Notes: a model not told the origin generated them from the letters alone. A stretch of 64,000 bases of DNA from Candidatus Delongbacteria bacterium (GCA_020634015.1 JACKCN010000001.1:417001-481000), one strand, 5' to 3'. Positions 32,764 to 41,513 are shown, numbered from the stretch's first letter. Translations and numbers: made by a program.

Positions 32764-35181
32764 TCAGGGACCGACCACGACCACCCGGTAGAGCGCCAGC
32801 GAAGGGGCGGCCGGCAGCAGTTCCGCATGACCGGTGCCCGTGACGGTGGCGACCAGGGTGGCCGGCGACAGGGGCTGAGCCGGATCGCTCAGGCGATGAA
32901 CCTGATAGGCCAGTGCCTGGGGAACGGCCGACCAGCTCAGGCTGAGAAAGCTGCCAGAATGAGTGATCTGCAGGTCCGTGACCGACTGCAGGGGCGGAAT
33001 CAGGTCGGCCAGGCTGCGCGGCTCAAGTTTGGGCAGGTCGAAACTCCAGTGCATGGTGCCGATGATCGCGCCAAAGGATTCGCCGACCGAAGGGGTATGG
33101 GCGAAGTTGAGATCATCCACCACCAGGCTGGCGCCACTGTCCATCACTTCCCACTCACCGAAGCCCAGGTCGGTCTGACTGACGGTGACCGACGGGACCC
33201 GCACCAGCACACTTTCCCAGTCCTCGAGCGCGGCCGTGGCACAATCGATCTCGACCGGTTCGGGAAGAGCTGCCGTGCCGATCACACCGAAGGCGCTCAC
33301 GGAGGTGATTTCCGTGAGCCCGAAGTACTCGCTGACCGTGCCCGTCACGCTCACACGATCGCCGATCTGGGCACTCTGCCCCGGAGCGTAGACATGCACG
33401 CCATTCCAGGCTCCGGCAGCATCCTGAACCACCCAGGCATTGCCCGCCAGGGCCGCCGCCACCACCGTGCCCTCGATCATCACGCTTTGCCCCGCCAAGG
33501 GCGAATCCCCCGAGGGATCCGTGGTGTACTGGATCTCATGGATCGCGGTGGGCACGACCTGCACCGATCCATAACGGGCCACGAATTCCTGATAGTACTG
33601 GTTGGCCAGATTGGCGTCGTGCAGCACCAGCAGGTTCTCGTCGTTGACCGTGTTGGCCGCCGTGCTGTAATTCGTGCTGCCCATGATCACCACCGGATCG
33701 CTGTCGGGATGATTGGCATCGATCAGGATGTACTTGTGATGCAGCAGGCCGCCCAGATTGTCAAGGATCACGGGGGCGGGCGGGCTCCAGGGACTGCTGC
33801 CCGTGCCGGTCATGTTGTTGTATTGTGAGTACACGTCGATCTGGTCGGCATCAAAGACTCCCTCGACCAGCACGCCGGCCTGATGCCGGGCGCGCATCGC
33901 GTCGGCCACGTCGATCCGGGTGAAGGAAAAGGCGCAGAACTGGATCTCATGGTCGGCGCTGGCCAGCAGGCTGGCGATGTTGCTCATGACCGCATCGCTG
34001 GGCGAGAAGAAACTCTGCACCGCAATGCTGTCCACCTGGGCGCTGTGCGAGGTGTTGTTGGTCTTGCGTGAGCCAAACCGGCTGAGGCTGGCATTGGGTG
34101 TGTCGCCGCTGGACCCCCACATCTCGTCGAATTCCGCGGTGTAGATCGCGGCCAGCGCATCGGACTGGATCACCATCAGATTGTTGGCGTCGTTGTTCAG
34201 ACCACCGGCATTGTAATTCCAGGAACCGGAGCTGAGCACGGCCTGGCCCGCCGGAGCGCCGGCCCGGGCGTCCGCGATCAGAATCTTGTTGTGCATCAGG
34301 CCCGTGCCGTCATTGAGACCGAATTCGTCGTCGATCACCGGAATGCCCGCGCTCTCCAGCGAGCTCAACACACTGCCGCTGTGATAGTCCGCCTCGGTGA
34401 TCACGCGCACGACCACTCCCCGTGAATGAGCGGCCAGGATCGCGTTGCCGATCTGGCTGTCGGTCAGCGAATAGAGACACACGTCCAGCGAGTGCTGGCT
34501 CCCGTTGATCAGCGCAAGAGCCGGGGTGTAGAAGTTGGCGTTGCCGTTCGCGGGCTGCCAGCTGGCCACGGCGGTATTGACCGTGCGATTGAAGTACACG
34601 CTCACGGCCCCGGTCGTGGGCGGCTGTGTGCCTCCGTCGGATTGAGGAGTGGGCGCCTGCACCACGAAATCCGCGGGACAGTCGTCGCTGTCGCTGCCGC
34701 TGGGCTGGCGGGCCATCGAGGAACCCGAAGGCGTGGATCCAAAGGACACCACGCCGGGAAAGGAGCCCCCCTCCCAGGCCACCGCATCGACGATGCCAGT
34801 GTATGGGCCCGTGCTCAGGATCAGCTCGTCGCCCGTATTGCCCAGGGCGAAAGCGGCCACCAGATCGGGAGCGAATCCGAAGACCGTGGTGAAGGTGGCG
34901 GCGTCCTTGGCGATGACCAGTCGCTGGCCCGCCCCGAGCACGGTCCCGGCGGGCAACTGGCCGTAATACTCGCCACCGCCGGATGTTTCCTCATCGCCGA
35001 AGTACCAGCCGGACAGATCGACCGCGGCCGCCGTGGGATTGTAGAGTTCGACGAATTCATCCAGGTCGCCGCTGACTTCGCCATCGTAGAACACTTCATC
35101 GATGACAACGTGGGACGCGATCTGGGCCGGGGCCAGACCGGCCAGGCACAGCAGCAGAGCAAGGGAAAAGGACGCGCGCAT
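32764..35181 (-). CDS. Secreted lamin-tail / tandem phospholipase-D-like / OB-fold / FN3 protein
   Basis: 805 residues from the ATG at 35181 (AGGA 9 bases upstream). Signal peptide 1-20 (ends APAQ). Residues about 23-140 form a lamin-tail domain (VVIDEVFYDGEVSGDLDEFVELYNPTAAAVDLSGWYF-like spacing; EFVELYNP is diagnostic). Two PLD-like domains follow: MHNKILIADA near residue 295 with GSWNYNAGGLNNDAN, and LHHKYILIDA near 480 with GSTNYS. Each supplies the HxK(x4)D half-site, so together they can form one active site. Residues about 590-690 resemble the OB-fold of extracellular nucleases such as ExeM (MIEGTVVAA, RVSVTGTVSEYFGLTEI). A fibronectin-III-like module (LSLSWSAVPQALAYQVHRL) ends the protein. 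A secreted nuclease or phosphodiesterase is the most likely role. Confidence 0.88.
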   Translation of the reverse strand: MRASFSLALLLCLAGLAPAQIASHVVIDEVFYDGEVSGDLDEFVELYNPTAAAVDLSGWYFGDEETSGGGEYYGQLPAGTVLGAGQRLVIAKDAATFTTVFGFAPDLVAAFALGNTGDELILSTGPYTGIVDAVAWEGGSFPGVVSFGSTPSGSSMARQPSGSDSDDCPADFVVQAPTPQSDGGTQPPTTGAVSVYFNRTVNTAVASWQPANGNANFYTPALALINGSQHSLDVCLYSLTDSQIGNAILAAHSRGVVVRVITEADYHSGSVLSSLESAGIPVIDDEFGLNDGTGLMHNKILIADARAGAPAGQAVLSSGSWNYNAGGLNNDANNLMVIQSDALAAIYTAEFDEMWGSSGDTPNASLSRFGSRKTNNTSHSAQVDSIAVQSFFSPSDAVMSNIASLLASADHEIQFCAFSFTRIDVADAMRARHQAGVLVEGVFDADQIDVYSQYNNMTGTGSSPWSPPAPVILDNLGGLLHHKYILIDANHPDSDPVVIMGSTNYSTAANTVNDENLLVLHDANLANQYYQEFVARYGSVQVVPTAIHEIQYTTDPSGDSPLAGQSVMIEGTVVAAALAGNAWVVQDAAGAWNGVHVYAPGQSAQIGDRVSVTGTVSEYFGLTEITSVSAFGVIGTAALPEPVEIDCATAALEDWESVLVRVPSVTVSQTDLGFGEWEVMDSGASLVVDDLNFAHTPSVGESFGAIIGTMHWSFDLPKLEPRSLADLIPPLQSVTDLQITHSGSFLSLSWSAVPQALAYQVHRLSDPAQPLSPATLVATVTGTGHAELLPAAPSLALYRVVVVGP

Positions 35182-35358
35182 GATGTCGGTTCCTGGAGTT
35201 CGGTCCACTCTCCCGGTGCGGCAGGAGGCGGAGACGGGTGCTGGAAATCGGGTCGTTGGGTGCGTGGAAGGAGCCAATCGGCGGGCTCGCAGTCAATCTT
35301 TTTGTCCTCAGGAGGAATTTCCCGCCCCGGGCGTCCGGCGTCCGGGGGCCCGATTCGC

Positions 35359-35366
35359 TACATTCC
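35359..35366 (+). promoter_or_regulatory. Candidate -7 element, NRDE operon
   Basis: TACATTCC ends 20 bases before the ATG of the NRDE gene. TAnnTT(G/C) pattern. Confidence 0.3.
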
Positions 35367-35386
35367 GGCCGTTCAAGGAAGCGGCC

Positions 35387-36202
35387 ATGTGCACCATTTT
35401 TCTCGCCACGGATCCACACCCCGACTGGAGCCTGCTGCTGCTGGGCAACCGGGACGAGTTCCATGCCCGGCCCAGCCAGGACTGCGGCTGGTGGCCCGAC
35501 ACACCCGGACTGCTGGCCGGACGGGATCTGCAGCGGGGAGGCATCTGGCTGGGTGTGACCCGTCGCGGCCGATGGTGCGCCACGACCAATGTGCGCCGTC
35601 CGAGCGCACACGAACCGCCCGCGAACGCCCCCAGTCGCGGCAAACTGGGCCTGGAGTTTCTGGCACGCTCCCAGCGTCTGCACGACTGGCTGGATCGCCT
35701 GGCCGAGAGTGCGGGCTCATTTCCCGGATACAATCTTCTGTTGGGCGAAGGGGCTTCGGGGTACTGGGTCAGCAACCGGTTGCCGCTGGTGTCCGCGGCC
35801 GGGCAGTCGATCTGCCGCCGCCTGGACCCGGGCATCCATGGTCTGAGCAATGGCACCCTCAATGAAGACTGGCCCAAGGTGCGCGAGGGTCGCCTGCGCC
35901 TGAAGCAGCTGTTGCTGCAACAGGCCAGACCCGAAGAAGATGCCCTGCTGGACCTGCTGCTTGACCAGCGCACCTGGCCCGACGCTCAATTGCCCGACAC
36001 GGGAGTGGGCCCGGAACTGGAGCGCCGCCTCTCGGCCCTGTTCATCCGGGGCCGCGAGTACGGCACGCGCGCCAGCACCTTGCTGATCCGCGAACACAGC
36101 GGCCGCTGGATCCTGCGCGAACGCCGCTGGGCTCCCGAAGGGGTTCCCGCGGGCGACAGTCGCTTCGAATTCATGGAAGAAAGCCAGGAAACGCGCACGT
36201 GA
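35387..36202 (+). CDS. NRDE family protein (TANGO2-like)
   Basis: 271 residues starting MCTIF, the usual N-terminus of the family, where Cys2 could become an N-terminal nucleophile as in Ntn hydrolases. The name-giving motif GNRDEF is at 20-25. WAPEGVPAG-like and STLLIREHSGRW segments close the protein. The start at 35387 has AAGGA upstream; the long open frame before it is without ribosome site. Biochemical function is unsettled (haem trafficking is proposed for TANGO2 relatives). Its stop overlaps the GTG start of the ferredoxin-TPR gene (GTGA), so the two are coupled. This is of interest because that gene is an iron-sulfur membrane protein. Confidence 0.88.
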   Translation: MCTIFLATDPHPDWSLLLLGNRDEFHARPSQDCGWWPDTPGLLAGRDLQRGGIWLGVTRRGRWCATTNVRRPSAHEPPANAPSRGKLGLEFLARSQRLHDWLDRLAESAGSFPGYNLLLGEGASGYWVSNRLPLVSAAGQSICRRLDPGIHGLSNGTLNEDWPKVREGRLRLKQLLLQQARPEEDALLDLLLDQRTWPDAQLPDTGVGPELERRLSALFIRGREYGTRASTLLIREHSGRWILRERRWAPEGVPAGDSRFEFMEESQETRT

Positions 36203-38124
36203 AGTCTGCCACACAGTTCAAGGGACCGGCCGCCGCGCGTGTCACGATTCCCTCCGGCTCCGGTATGGGTCGCCGTCGTGCGCTGGTCCTGGTGGGCATT
36301 CATCTGGCGATTGGCGCACACATCCTGCACTGGAAACTGACGGGAAGCACCCTCAGCCCCCTGGAACCCTCCGAGGCGATCGCCTTCTCGCGGGACGGGC
36401 TGATCAATGCGGGCACTCTGCTCCTGCTGCTGGCGATTCTGGTCACCGCGCTCTTCGGGCGCTTCTTCTGCGGCTGGAGCTGCCATCTGCTGGCCATCCA
36501 GGACGGCTCGCGCTGGCTGCTGGCGCGCCTGGGGCTTCAGCCCCGCCCGCTTGAATCACGCGTGCTGCGCTGGGTGCCCATGCTGGCCTTCGTCTACATG
36601 TTCCTCTGGCCGCTGCTGGCGCGCCTGCTGCAGACACGCGAGGTTTCCGGCCGTCTGGAGCTGATGACACCCACCTTCTGGGCCACCTTTCCCGGCTGGA
36701 CCCTGGGCATTCTGACCTTCGTGCTCTGCGGGGCCCTGATCGTCTGGTTTCTGGGCGCCAAGGGTTTCTGCACCTACGCCTGCCCTTATGGCGCCGCCTT
36801 CACCGTGGTGGACAAGGTCTCGCCCCTGCGGATCCGGGTCAATTCCTCCTGCGCGGGCTGTGCGCTGTGCACGAGCGTCTGCACCTCGGGTGTCAACGTG
36901 AGCCGCGAGGTGCACACTCACGGCATGGTGGTCAGCAGCGGTTGCATGAAGACGCTGGACTGCGTGGCGGCCTGCCCCAACAAGGCCCTGCGCCTGGGCT
37001 GGGGACTGCCCGCCCTGGGTCGCGCGGCGGCACGCACGCGTGATCGGCGCACACGCGGTCTGATCTGGATCGAAGAAGGAATGCTGTTGCTGCTGGCGCT
37101 GGCCTCCTTCCTGGCCCTGCGCGGTCTCTACGGCAAGGTCTCGTTTCTGCTGGCTCTGGGAGTCGCGGTGATGGTGGCCTTCCTGGGGCTCAGCGTCTAC
37201 CGGCTGTTCCGGGAACACCAGTTCCGCGTGCAATCCTGGGAGCTGCGCCGGGACGGAGAGCTCACCGGAGGGGGCAGAGTCTTTCTGGGAATGGCGGCGA
37301 TCGTCATGCTCTTCGTGGCGCATTCTGGATGGATCCAGTGGGAAAGCTGGCGTGCGATCAGCGCTCTCGATCGGGCCAGCCTGCTGGAAGGTGAGGCCGG
37401 TGACACACAACTGGAGATCGCCAGCCAGCATGCCCGACTGGCCGTGTCGTACGGAGTGGCGCCGGACCACCGTATGCAGATCCTGCTGGCCCGCGTCGCC
37501 CAGCGCAGGCAGGATCCCGGCGCTGCCGAAATGCATTACCGGCTGGCCCTGAGGGCCGAACCGCGCAGCCATGCGCTGCAGGTGGAGCTGGGGGAATTTC
37601 TGGTGGCCCACGGGCAGGTCAAGGAAGGCTGGACACTGGTCGAAGAAGGCCTGAAGGGCGCCCCGGGACTGGAACGCGCGCGCCAGAGCCTGGGCCTGCA
37701 CTGGCTGGAGACGGGGCGCAGCACCGAAGCGGCCAGACTCTTTGCCGAGGGCGAAAGAATGGACCCGGGTGATCCCGCCTGGCCCGCGCATCACGGCAAT
37801 GCCCTGCTGCTCAGCGGCGATCCGGAGCGGGCCGAACTGGCCTGGCAACGGGCGCTGGACCTCCAGCCAGGATACCGGCCCGCCCTGCGCCGACTGGCTG
37901 AATTGCGCTGCCAGCAGGGTCGTTTTCCCGAAGGCCTGTCCATGATCGACGAGCTGCTCGCGGACTCCCCCAAGGACGCGGAGCTGCAGCTGCTGGCCGC
38001 CCGAGCCGCCTGGGCCGGAGGCCAGCGCGAGCGCGCGCGCCTGCACCTGGACCTGGCCCAGCGTTTCGGCGCCAACGCGGCGGGTGTCAACGAACTCCAG
38101 GGCCTGTTGACCCAGGACCCCTGA
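36199..38124 (+). CDS. NapH/CcoG-like membrane polyferredoxin fused to C-terminal TPR repeats
   Basis: 641 residues, GTG start overlapping the previous stop. Transmembrane helices lie at about 27-45, 70-88, 123-142, 165-190, then 293-312, 315-335 and 365-385. Cys-rich loops FFCGWSCHLL and GFCTYACPYG are the two half-motifs of NapH/NosR/RdxA-type quinol-linked proteins. A ferredoxin-like loop follows with CAGCALCTSVC and CMKTLDCVAACPNKA, enough cysteines for two 4Fe-4S clusters, although the second lacks the standard CxxCxxC spacing at its start. From about residue 400 the chain is entirely TPR-like (for example ALRAEPRSHALQVELGEFLVAHG and ALDLQPGYRPALRRLAELR), five or six units. An electron-transfer membrane protein with a protein-docking tail is the best description. 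Partner oxidoreductase unknown. Confidence 0.85.
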   Translation: MKSATQFKGPAAARVTIPSGSGMGRRRALVLVGIHLAIGAHILHWKLTGSTLSPLEPSEAIAFSRDGLINAGTLLLLLAILVTALFGRFFCGWSCHLLAIQDGSRWLLARLGLQPRPLESRVLRWVPMLAFVYMFLWPLLARLLQTREVSGRLELMTPTFWATFPGWTLGILTFVLCGALIVWFLGAKGFCTYACPYGAAFTVVDKVSPLRIRVNSSCAGCALCTSVCTSGVNVSREVHTHGMVVSSGCMKTLDCVAACPNKALRLGWGLPALGRAAARTRDRRTRGLIWIEEGMLLLLALASFLALRGLYGKVSFLLALGVAVMVAFLGLSVYRLFREHQFRVQSWELRRDGELTGGGRVFLGMAAIVMLFVAHSGWIQWESWRAISALDRASLLEGEAGDTQLEIASQHARLAVSYGVAPDHRMQILLARVAQRRQDPGAAEMHYRLALRAEPRSHALQVELGEFLVAHGQVKEGWTLVEEGLKGAPGLERARQSLGLHWLETGRSTEAARLFAEGERMDPGDPAWPAHHGNALLLSGDPERAELAWQRALDLQPGYRPALRRLAELRCQQGRFPEGLSMIDELLADSPKDAELQLLAARAAWAGGQRERARLHLDLAQRFGANAAGVNELQGLLTQDP

Positions 38125-38192
38125 GCCTGCCGCATCGATGATTTGTATACGCGAGTCGAAGGTCACCCCCCAGCTGCAGAAATGAATTCCGA

Positions 38193-39584
38193 ATGCCGCT
38201 CGCTTCCCGTTCCGATTCCGTGCCGGAAGGTCTCCGTTCCTGGCAGCCCCCGACCCGTTCGCAGATCCTGAAGCTGGCCCTGCCGGCGGCGGGCAGTTTC
38301 ATCCTCAGCAACTTCTACAACATCAACGACCTCTATTTCGCGGGCCGGATCAGCCAGGACGCCAACAACGCCATCGGTCTCTGCATGATGGTGCTGATCT
38401 TCAATGCGGCGTTCATCGTGCTGGCTTCGCGCGGGGCACTGTCGCTGGTGGCGCGCCTGACCGGGGCACGTGATACGGAAGCCGCTGGCCGCGCGGCCGC
38501 CCAGGGCATCCTGCTCAGTTTCTGCATCACGATTCCGGTGGCCGTGCTGGGCTGGCTGATCGCTCCCCACCTGCTGGCCTGGATGGGTGGACGCGACGAG
38601 GTACTGCTGCTGGCCACCCGCTACCTGCGCATGATCTATCTGGGGTTCCCGGTGCTGGCCTTTCAGCCCATGATCGACTCGATCTTTCTGGCCCGCGGCA
38701 ACTCGCGCACGGTCTTCCAGAACCAGTTGATGGCCACGGGTCTGAACACGGCTCTCAACACGGTGGTTGTCTTCGCCCTGCACGGAGGCCTGGCAGGAAT
38801 CGCCGCGGCCAGCATTCTCTCGCGTGCCATTGCCGGTGCCCGTGGGTTCTGGTTGTTGACCCGGGGCCGCAATCCGTTGCCCTTGCCGCCCATGCTCAGC
38901 TGGCGCCCACGCATGTCCACCCTGCTGGAAATGATCCGGGTCGGCATTCCGGCAAGTCTCTCGGTGGCCTTCTATTCGGGCATCTTCATGGTGCTCAATC
39001 GCCTGCTCTCGCGCTTTGGGCAGGAGGCCTTCGGAGTGCTGGGCATCGGCATCCGCGGGATCGAGTCGATCGGGTTCATGGTGTTGATGGGATTCGGGGT
39101 GGCGGCCTCGGCGCTCAGTGGCCAGGCCATTGGCGCGGGACGAGCCGACAGTGCGCGTCTCACGGGTTGGCGGGTCACCAGCGCCGCACTGCCGATCGCT
39201 TTGTTCTTCAGTCTGGTCTGGTGGTTCCTGCCCCTGCCCCTGATCGGTCTGTACACCCAGGATCCGCGTGTCACGGAATTGACCGTGGTCTACCTGCGCA
39301 TGGCGGCCATCGCCAATCTGTTCCAGCTGATCGAGAACATTCCCGGCGACTGTCTGAGCGGTGCCGGTGTGCCCCGCAGGCAGTTCATGGTCTCGGTTCC
39401 CGGCAACCTGCTGCGCATCCCGCTGGCCTGGGGTCTGGTGGAGTATACAAGCCTGGGCATCAATGCCGTCTGGTTGGCGATCCTGATTTCCGCGGTTCTC
39501 AAGGGACTGGCCATGCTGGCCGTCTTCCGTTTCGCGGACTGGCCCGAGGAAGCGGCACGCAAGCTGCATCGCGCGCTGGATTGA
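38193..39584 (+). CDS. MATE family efflux transporter
   Basis: 463 residues with 12 hydrophobic segments in two six-helix bundles. The N-terminal bundle begins LKLALPAAGSFILSNFYNINDLYFAGRIS-like; the 'P...........D..F.G' arrangement and QLMATGLNTALN are typical of MATE/NorM proteins. The C-terminal half has GIGIRGIESIGFMVLMGFGVAASALSGQAIGAGR-like hallmarks (ALSGQAIGAG). Na+- or H+-driven export of cationic compounds is the family role. The ATG at 38193 has only a weak ribosome site. It begins 68 bases after the polyferredoxin gene and could be cotranscribed. The minisatellite starts 124 bases after its stop. Confidence 0.92.
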   Translation: MPLASRSDSVPEGLRSWQPPTRSQILKLALPAAGSFILSNFYNINDLYFAGRISQDANNAIGLCMMVLIFNAAFIVLASRGALSLVARLTGARDTEAAGRAAAQGILLSFCITIPVAVLGWLIAPHLLAWMGGRDEVLLLATRYLRMIYLGFPVLAFQPMIDSIFLARGNSRTVFQNQLMATGLNTALNTVVVFALHGGLAGIAAASILSRAIAGARGFWLLTRGRNPLPLPPMLSWRPRMSTLLEMIRVGIPASLSVAFYSGIFMVLNRLLSRFGQEAFGVLGIGIRGIESIGFMVLMGFGVAASALSGQAIGAGRADSARLTGWRVTSAALPIALFFSLVWWFLPLPLIGLYTQDPRVTELTVVYLRMAAIANLFQLIENIPGDCLSGAGVPRRQFMVSVPGNLLRIPLAWGLVEYTSLGINAVWLAILISAVLKGLAMLAVFRFADWPEEAARKLHRALD

Positions 39585-39708
39585 TTGCCTTGGGTGACGG
39601 TCGACAGGACCGTTGCATCGAGCAGTGTGTTGACGGTCGGTACGACGGTTGTGTCAACCCACACCTTGACCGTCGTGTCGACCGTCAGCTCGTCCACTAG
39701 CTCGACCA

Positions 39709-39972
39709 CCATCTCGTCCACCATCTCGTCCACCATCTCGTCCACCACCTCGTCCGCCATCTCGTCCGCCATCTCGTCCACCATCTCGTCCACCATCTCG
39801 TCCACCATCTCGTCCACCACCTCGTCCACCACCTCGTCCACCATCTCGTCCACCATCTCGTCCGCCACCTCGTCCACCATCTCGTCCGCCATCTCGTCCA
39901 CCATCTCGTCCACCATCTCGTCCACCATCTCGTCCGCCATCTCGTCCACCATCTCGTCCGCCATCTCGTCAG
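39709..39972. repeat. 12-bp minisatellite, 22 tandem copies
   Basis: 22 uninterrupted units of CCA(T/C)CTCGTCC(A/G) fill 264 bases. Except for the last unit, which ends AG, differences occur only at position 4 (T/C) and position 12 (A/G), all transitions. Two decayed units precede it (39685-39708). Because no unit contains a stop in any of six frames, open frames through it (DEMV/DEMA peptide on minus, ISST on plus) are automatic and are not evidence of coding. It lies between the MATE gene stop (39584) and the kinase terminator (40011-40032). The flank 39585-39684 is also of low complexity (repeated GACGGTC/GACCGTC words). Confidence 0.95.
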
Positions 39973-40010
39973 ACACCATGGTGGTCGAAGCGACCGTCAC
40001 CCCTCCAATG

Positions 40011-40032
40011 AAAACAGCCCCCGAAAGGGCTG
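40011..40032 (-). terminator. Rho-independent terminator after the kinase/receiver gene
   Basis: On the minus strand, stem CAGCCC/GGGCTG (40027-40032 with 40015-40020) with a 6-base loop is followed by TTTT. It starts 30 bases after the stop at 40062. Confidence 0.75.
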
Positions 40033-40061
40033 GAAGCATGTGGAAGACTGGGTGCTTTCGA

Positions 40062-41372
40062 TCAGAGGCCCGGCGGCAGCGGCCCGGATATCCGTTCCGC
40101 GACCCGGTGGCTGAAGTCAATCAGCTTGAAAGGTTTCTGGATCACGGGCACACCCCAGATCCGCGCGATGGCATCCACGTCCTCGTCCATCATGAAACCG
40201 GTCACCATCAGGGCACGCTGGTCACGATTGCGTTCCTTCAGACGTTTCAGGGTTTCCAGACCGCCAAGGCGGGGCATGACCAGGTCCAGGATCACCAGAT
40301 CAAACGCTTCCCGGGAGTCGGAAAGGCGTTCGAGGGCATCTTCTCCGTCACGCGCACAGACCACCGTGTAGCCCAGGCGCTCGAGGATCTCGGACGTCGT
40401 CTCACGAATGCCCGAATCATCCTCGGCCAGCAGGATCCTGCCCTGACCGGTCCGGACTCTGCTTGTCTGGGGCAGCACCTGCTCGCCCGGAGCGGAATCC
40501 AGCAAAGGAAGCAGCACACGGACCTGTGTCCCGCTGCCGACCCGGCTGTCCAGCAACAGAAATCCCTGATGCTCAAGAATGATCTCGCGTGCCCGTTCGA
40601 GACCCTTGCCCGCACGCCCGTGATGGGTGCTGTACCCTCCGGCGAGCACACGTTCCATCAGTTCGACAGGAATGCCGTAGCCCGTATCGGAGACACAAAG
40701 ACTCAGGTAGGCCCGCCCGGGTTTTCCCGATCGGTTCGAGGAACCAGGATCGATCCCGGTTGTGACACCTCGACGCAGCATGGTCAGCTCGGTGGCGCTG
40801 AGTACACATTCCTGCAGATGAATGCCCAGAACTCCGCCATCGGGCATGGCTTCCATCGCATTGCGCAGCAGTTCCTGCAGTGCGCTGAGCAGTGTGGCGG
40901 GATTCAGCTGGAGCCAGCCCTCGACGTTCCTGGAATCCCAATGCAGGCGCAAATTGCGATGGCCTGAAACCTGGAGCGTGCTGCGCAGGATCAGCCAGAG
41001 CTGGTCGGGGCTGAGTGTTTCCCGCCCCAGCGCCGACGGCGAGAGCAGGGACAATACCTGACGGGAGGCCGAGCAGGCATTCACGATTGATTCTTCGAGT
41101 GCGTCCAGAGCACGGCGCGCGGGTGCGGGAAGCCCGGCCTGTTCGGCGCTGGAAGCCGGAATGCCATCCAGCTTGCGTGCAAGCACCGACAATTCGCCGC
41201 TGATGCCCTTGAGCCAGTCAACCAAGGATTCCATGGCCGCGTGATCCAGCACGGCATGCTCCGATTTCGGATTCGGTTCTGAGTGGGGACCCACCTGGTA
41301 GAACGCGTCCACCTGCAGGGTGTGGCGGGATTGACGTACTTGGCGTGGCATCCGGTCTGGCTGAGAAATCAT
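40062..41372 (-). CDS. Histidine-kinase-type ATPase fused to a response-regulator receiver
   Basis: 436 residues; the ATG has GGAG 7 bases upstream. No transmembrane segment and no PAS or GAF sensor is evident. Residues about 45-150 are helical, as in a dimerisation domain, but no clear H-box (HE.. or HDFNN) is seen. The ATPase domain has the N-box LQELLRNAMEAMPDGG (about 165-180), G1 SDTGYGIP and G2 AGKGLERAR. The receiver (about 305-425) has the acidic pocket LLAEDDSG, phosphoacceptor Asp363 in LDLVMP, and Lys413 in IQKPF. It is a soluble hybrid kinase, perhaps phosphorylated by a partner or acting as a phosphatase. No cognate regulator is adjacent. A near-perfect palindrome lies upstream. 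Confidence 0.85.
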   Translation of the reverse strand: MISQPDRMPRQVRQSRHTLQVDAFYQVGPHSEPNPKSEHAVLDHAAMESLVDWLKGISGELSVLARKLDGIPASSAEQAGLPAPARRALDALEESIVNACSASRQVLSLLSPSALGRETLSPDQLWLILRSTLQVSGHRNLRLHWDSRNVEGWLQLNPATLLSALQELLRNAMEAMPDGGVLGIHLQECVLSATELTMLRRGVTTGIDPGSSNRSGKPGRAYLSLCVSDTGYGIPVELMERVLAGGYSTHHGRAGKGLERAREIILEHQGFLLLDSRVGSGTQVRVLLPLLDSAPGEQVLPQTSRVRTGQGRILLAEDDSGIRETTSEILERLGYTVVCARDGEDALERLSDSREAFDLVILDLVMPRLGGLETLKRLKERNRDQRALMVTGFMMDEDVDAIARIWGVPVIQKPFKLIDFSHRVAERISGPLPPGL

Positions 41373-41436
41373 CTGTGCTCCAAGAGCCGCGTTCAGCGGG
41401 GCGCGCGGAGTGTGCGATCAATGTCGGAACCAAACC

Positions 41437-41457
41437 TTGTTCCGGAATTCGGAACAA
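41437..41457. promoter_or_regulatory. Operator-like palindrome upstream of the kinase/receiver gene
   Basis: TTGTTCCG (41437-41444), 5-base spacer GAATT, CGGAACAA (41450-41457): perfect 8-bp arms. A further CGGAAC half-site lies at 41425-41430. The centre is about 75 bases upstream of the kinase ATG, where an operator or activator site is expected. Confidence 0.5.
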
Positions 41458-41513
41458 TAGACACAGGGAGTATCGGCAAGGGAGTTGCTCAGATCCACCA
41501 TGCCCGGTCAACG

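Noticed and set aside
39709..39972. CRISPR array
   Set aside because: The units are contiguous 12-mers with no spacers, and no cas genes are present.
39290..40120. Minus-strand open frame encoding DEMV/DEMA repeats
   Set aside because: It overlaps the MATE gene antisense. Its plausible ATG (40039) lies beside the kinase terminator hairpin, and there is no ribosome site.
39585..40967. Long plus-strand open frame with Ser/Thr-rich repeats
   Set aside because: The minisatellite is open in all six frames by construction. The rest of the frame runs antisense to the kinase/receiver gene, and there is no ribosome site at the TTG start.
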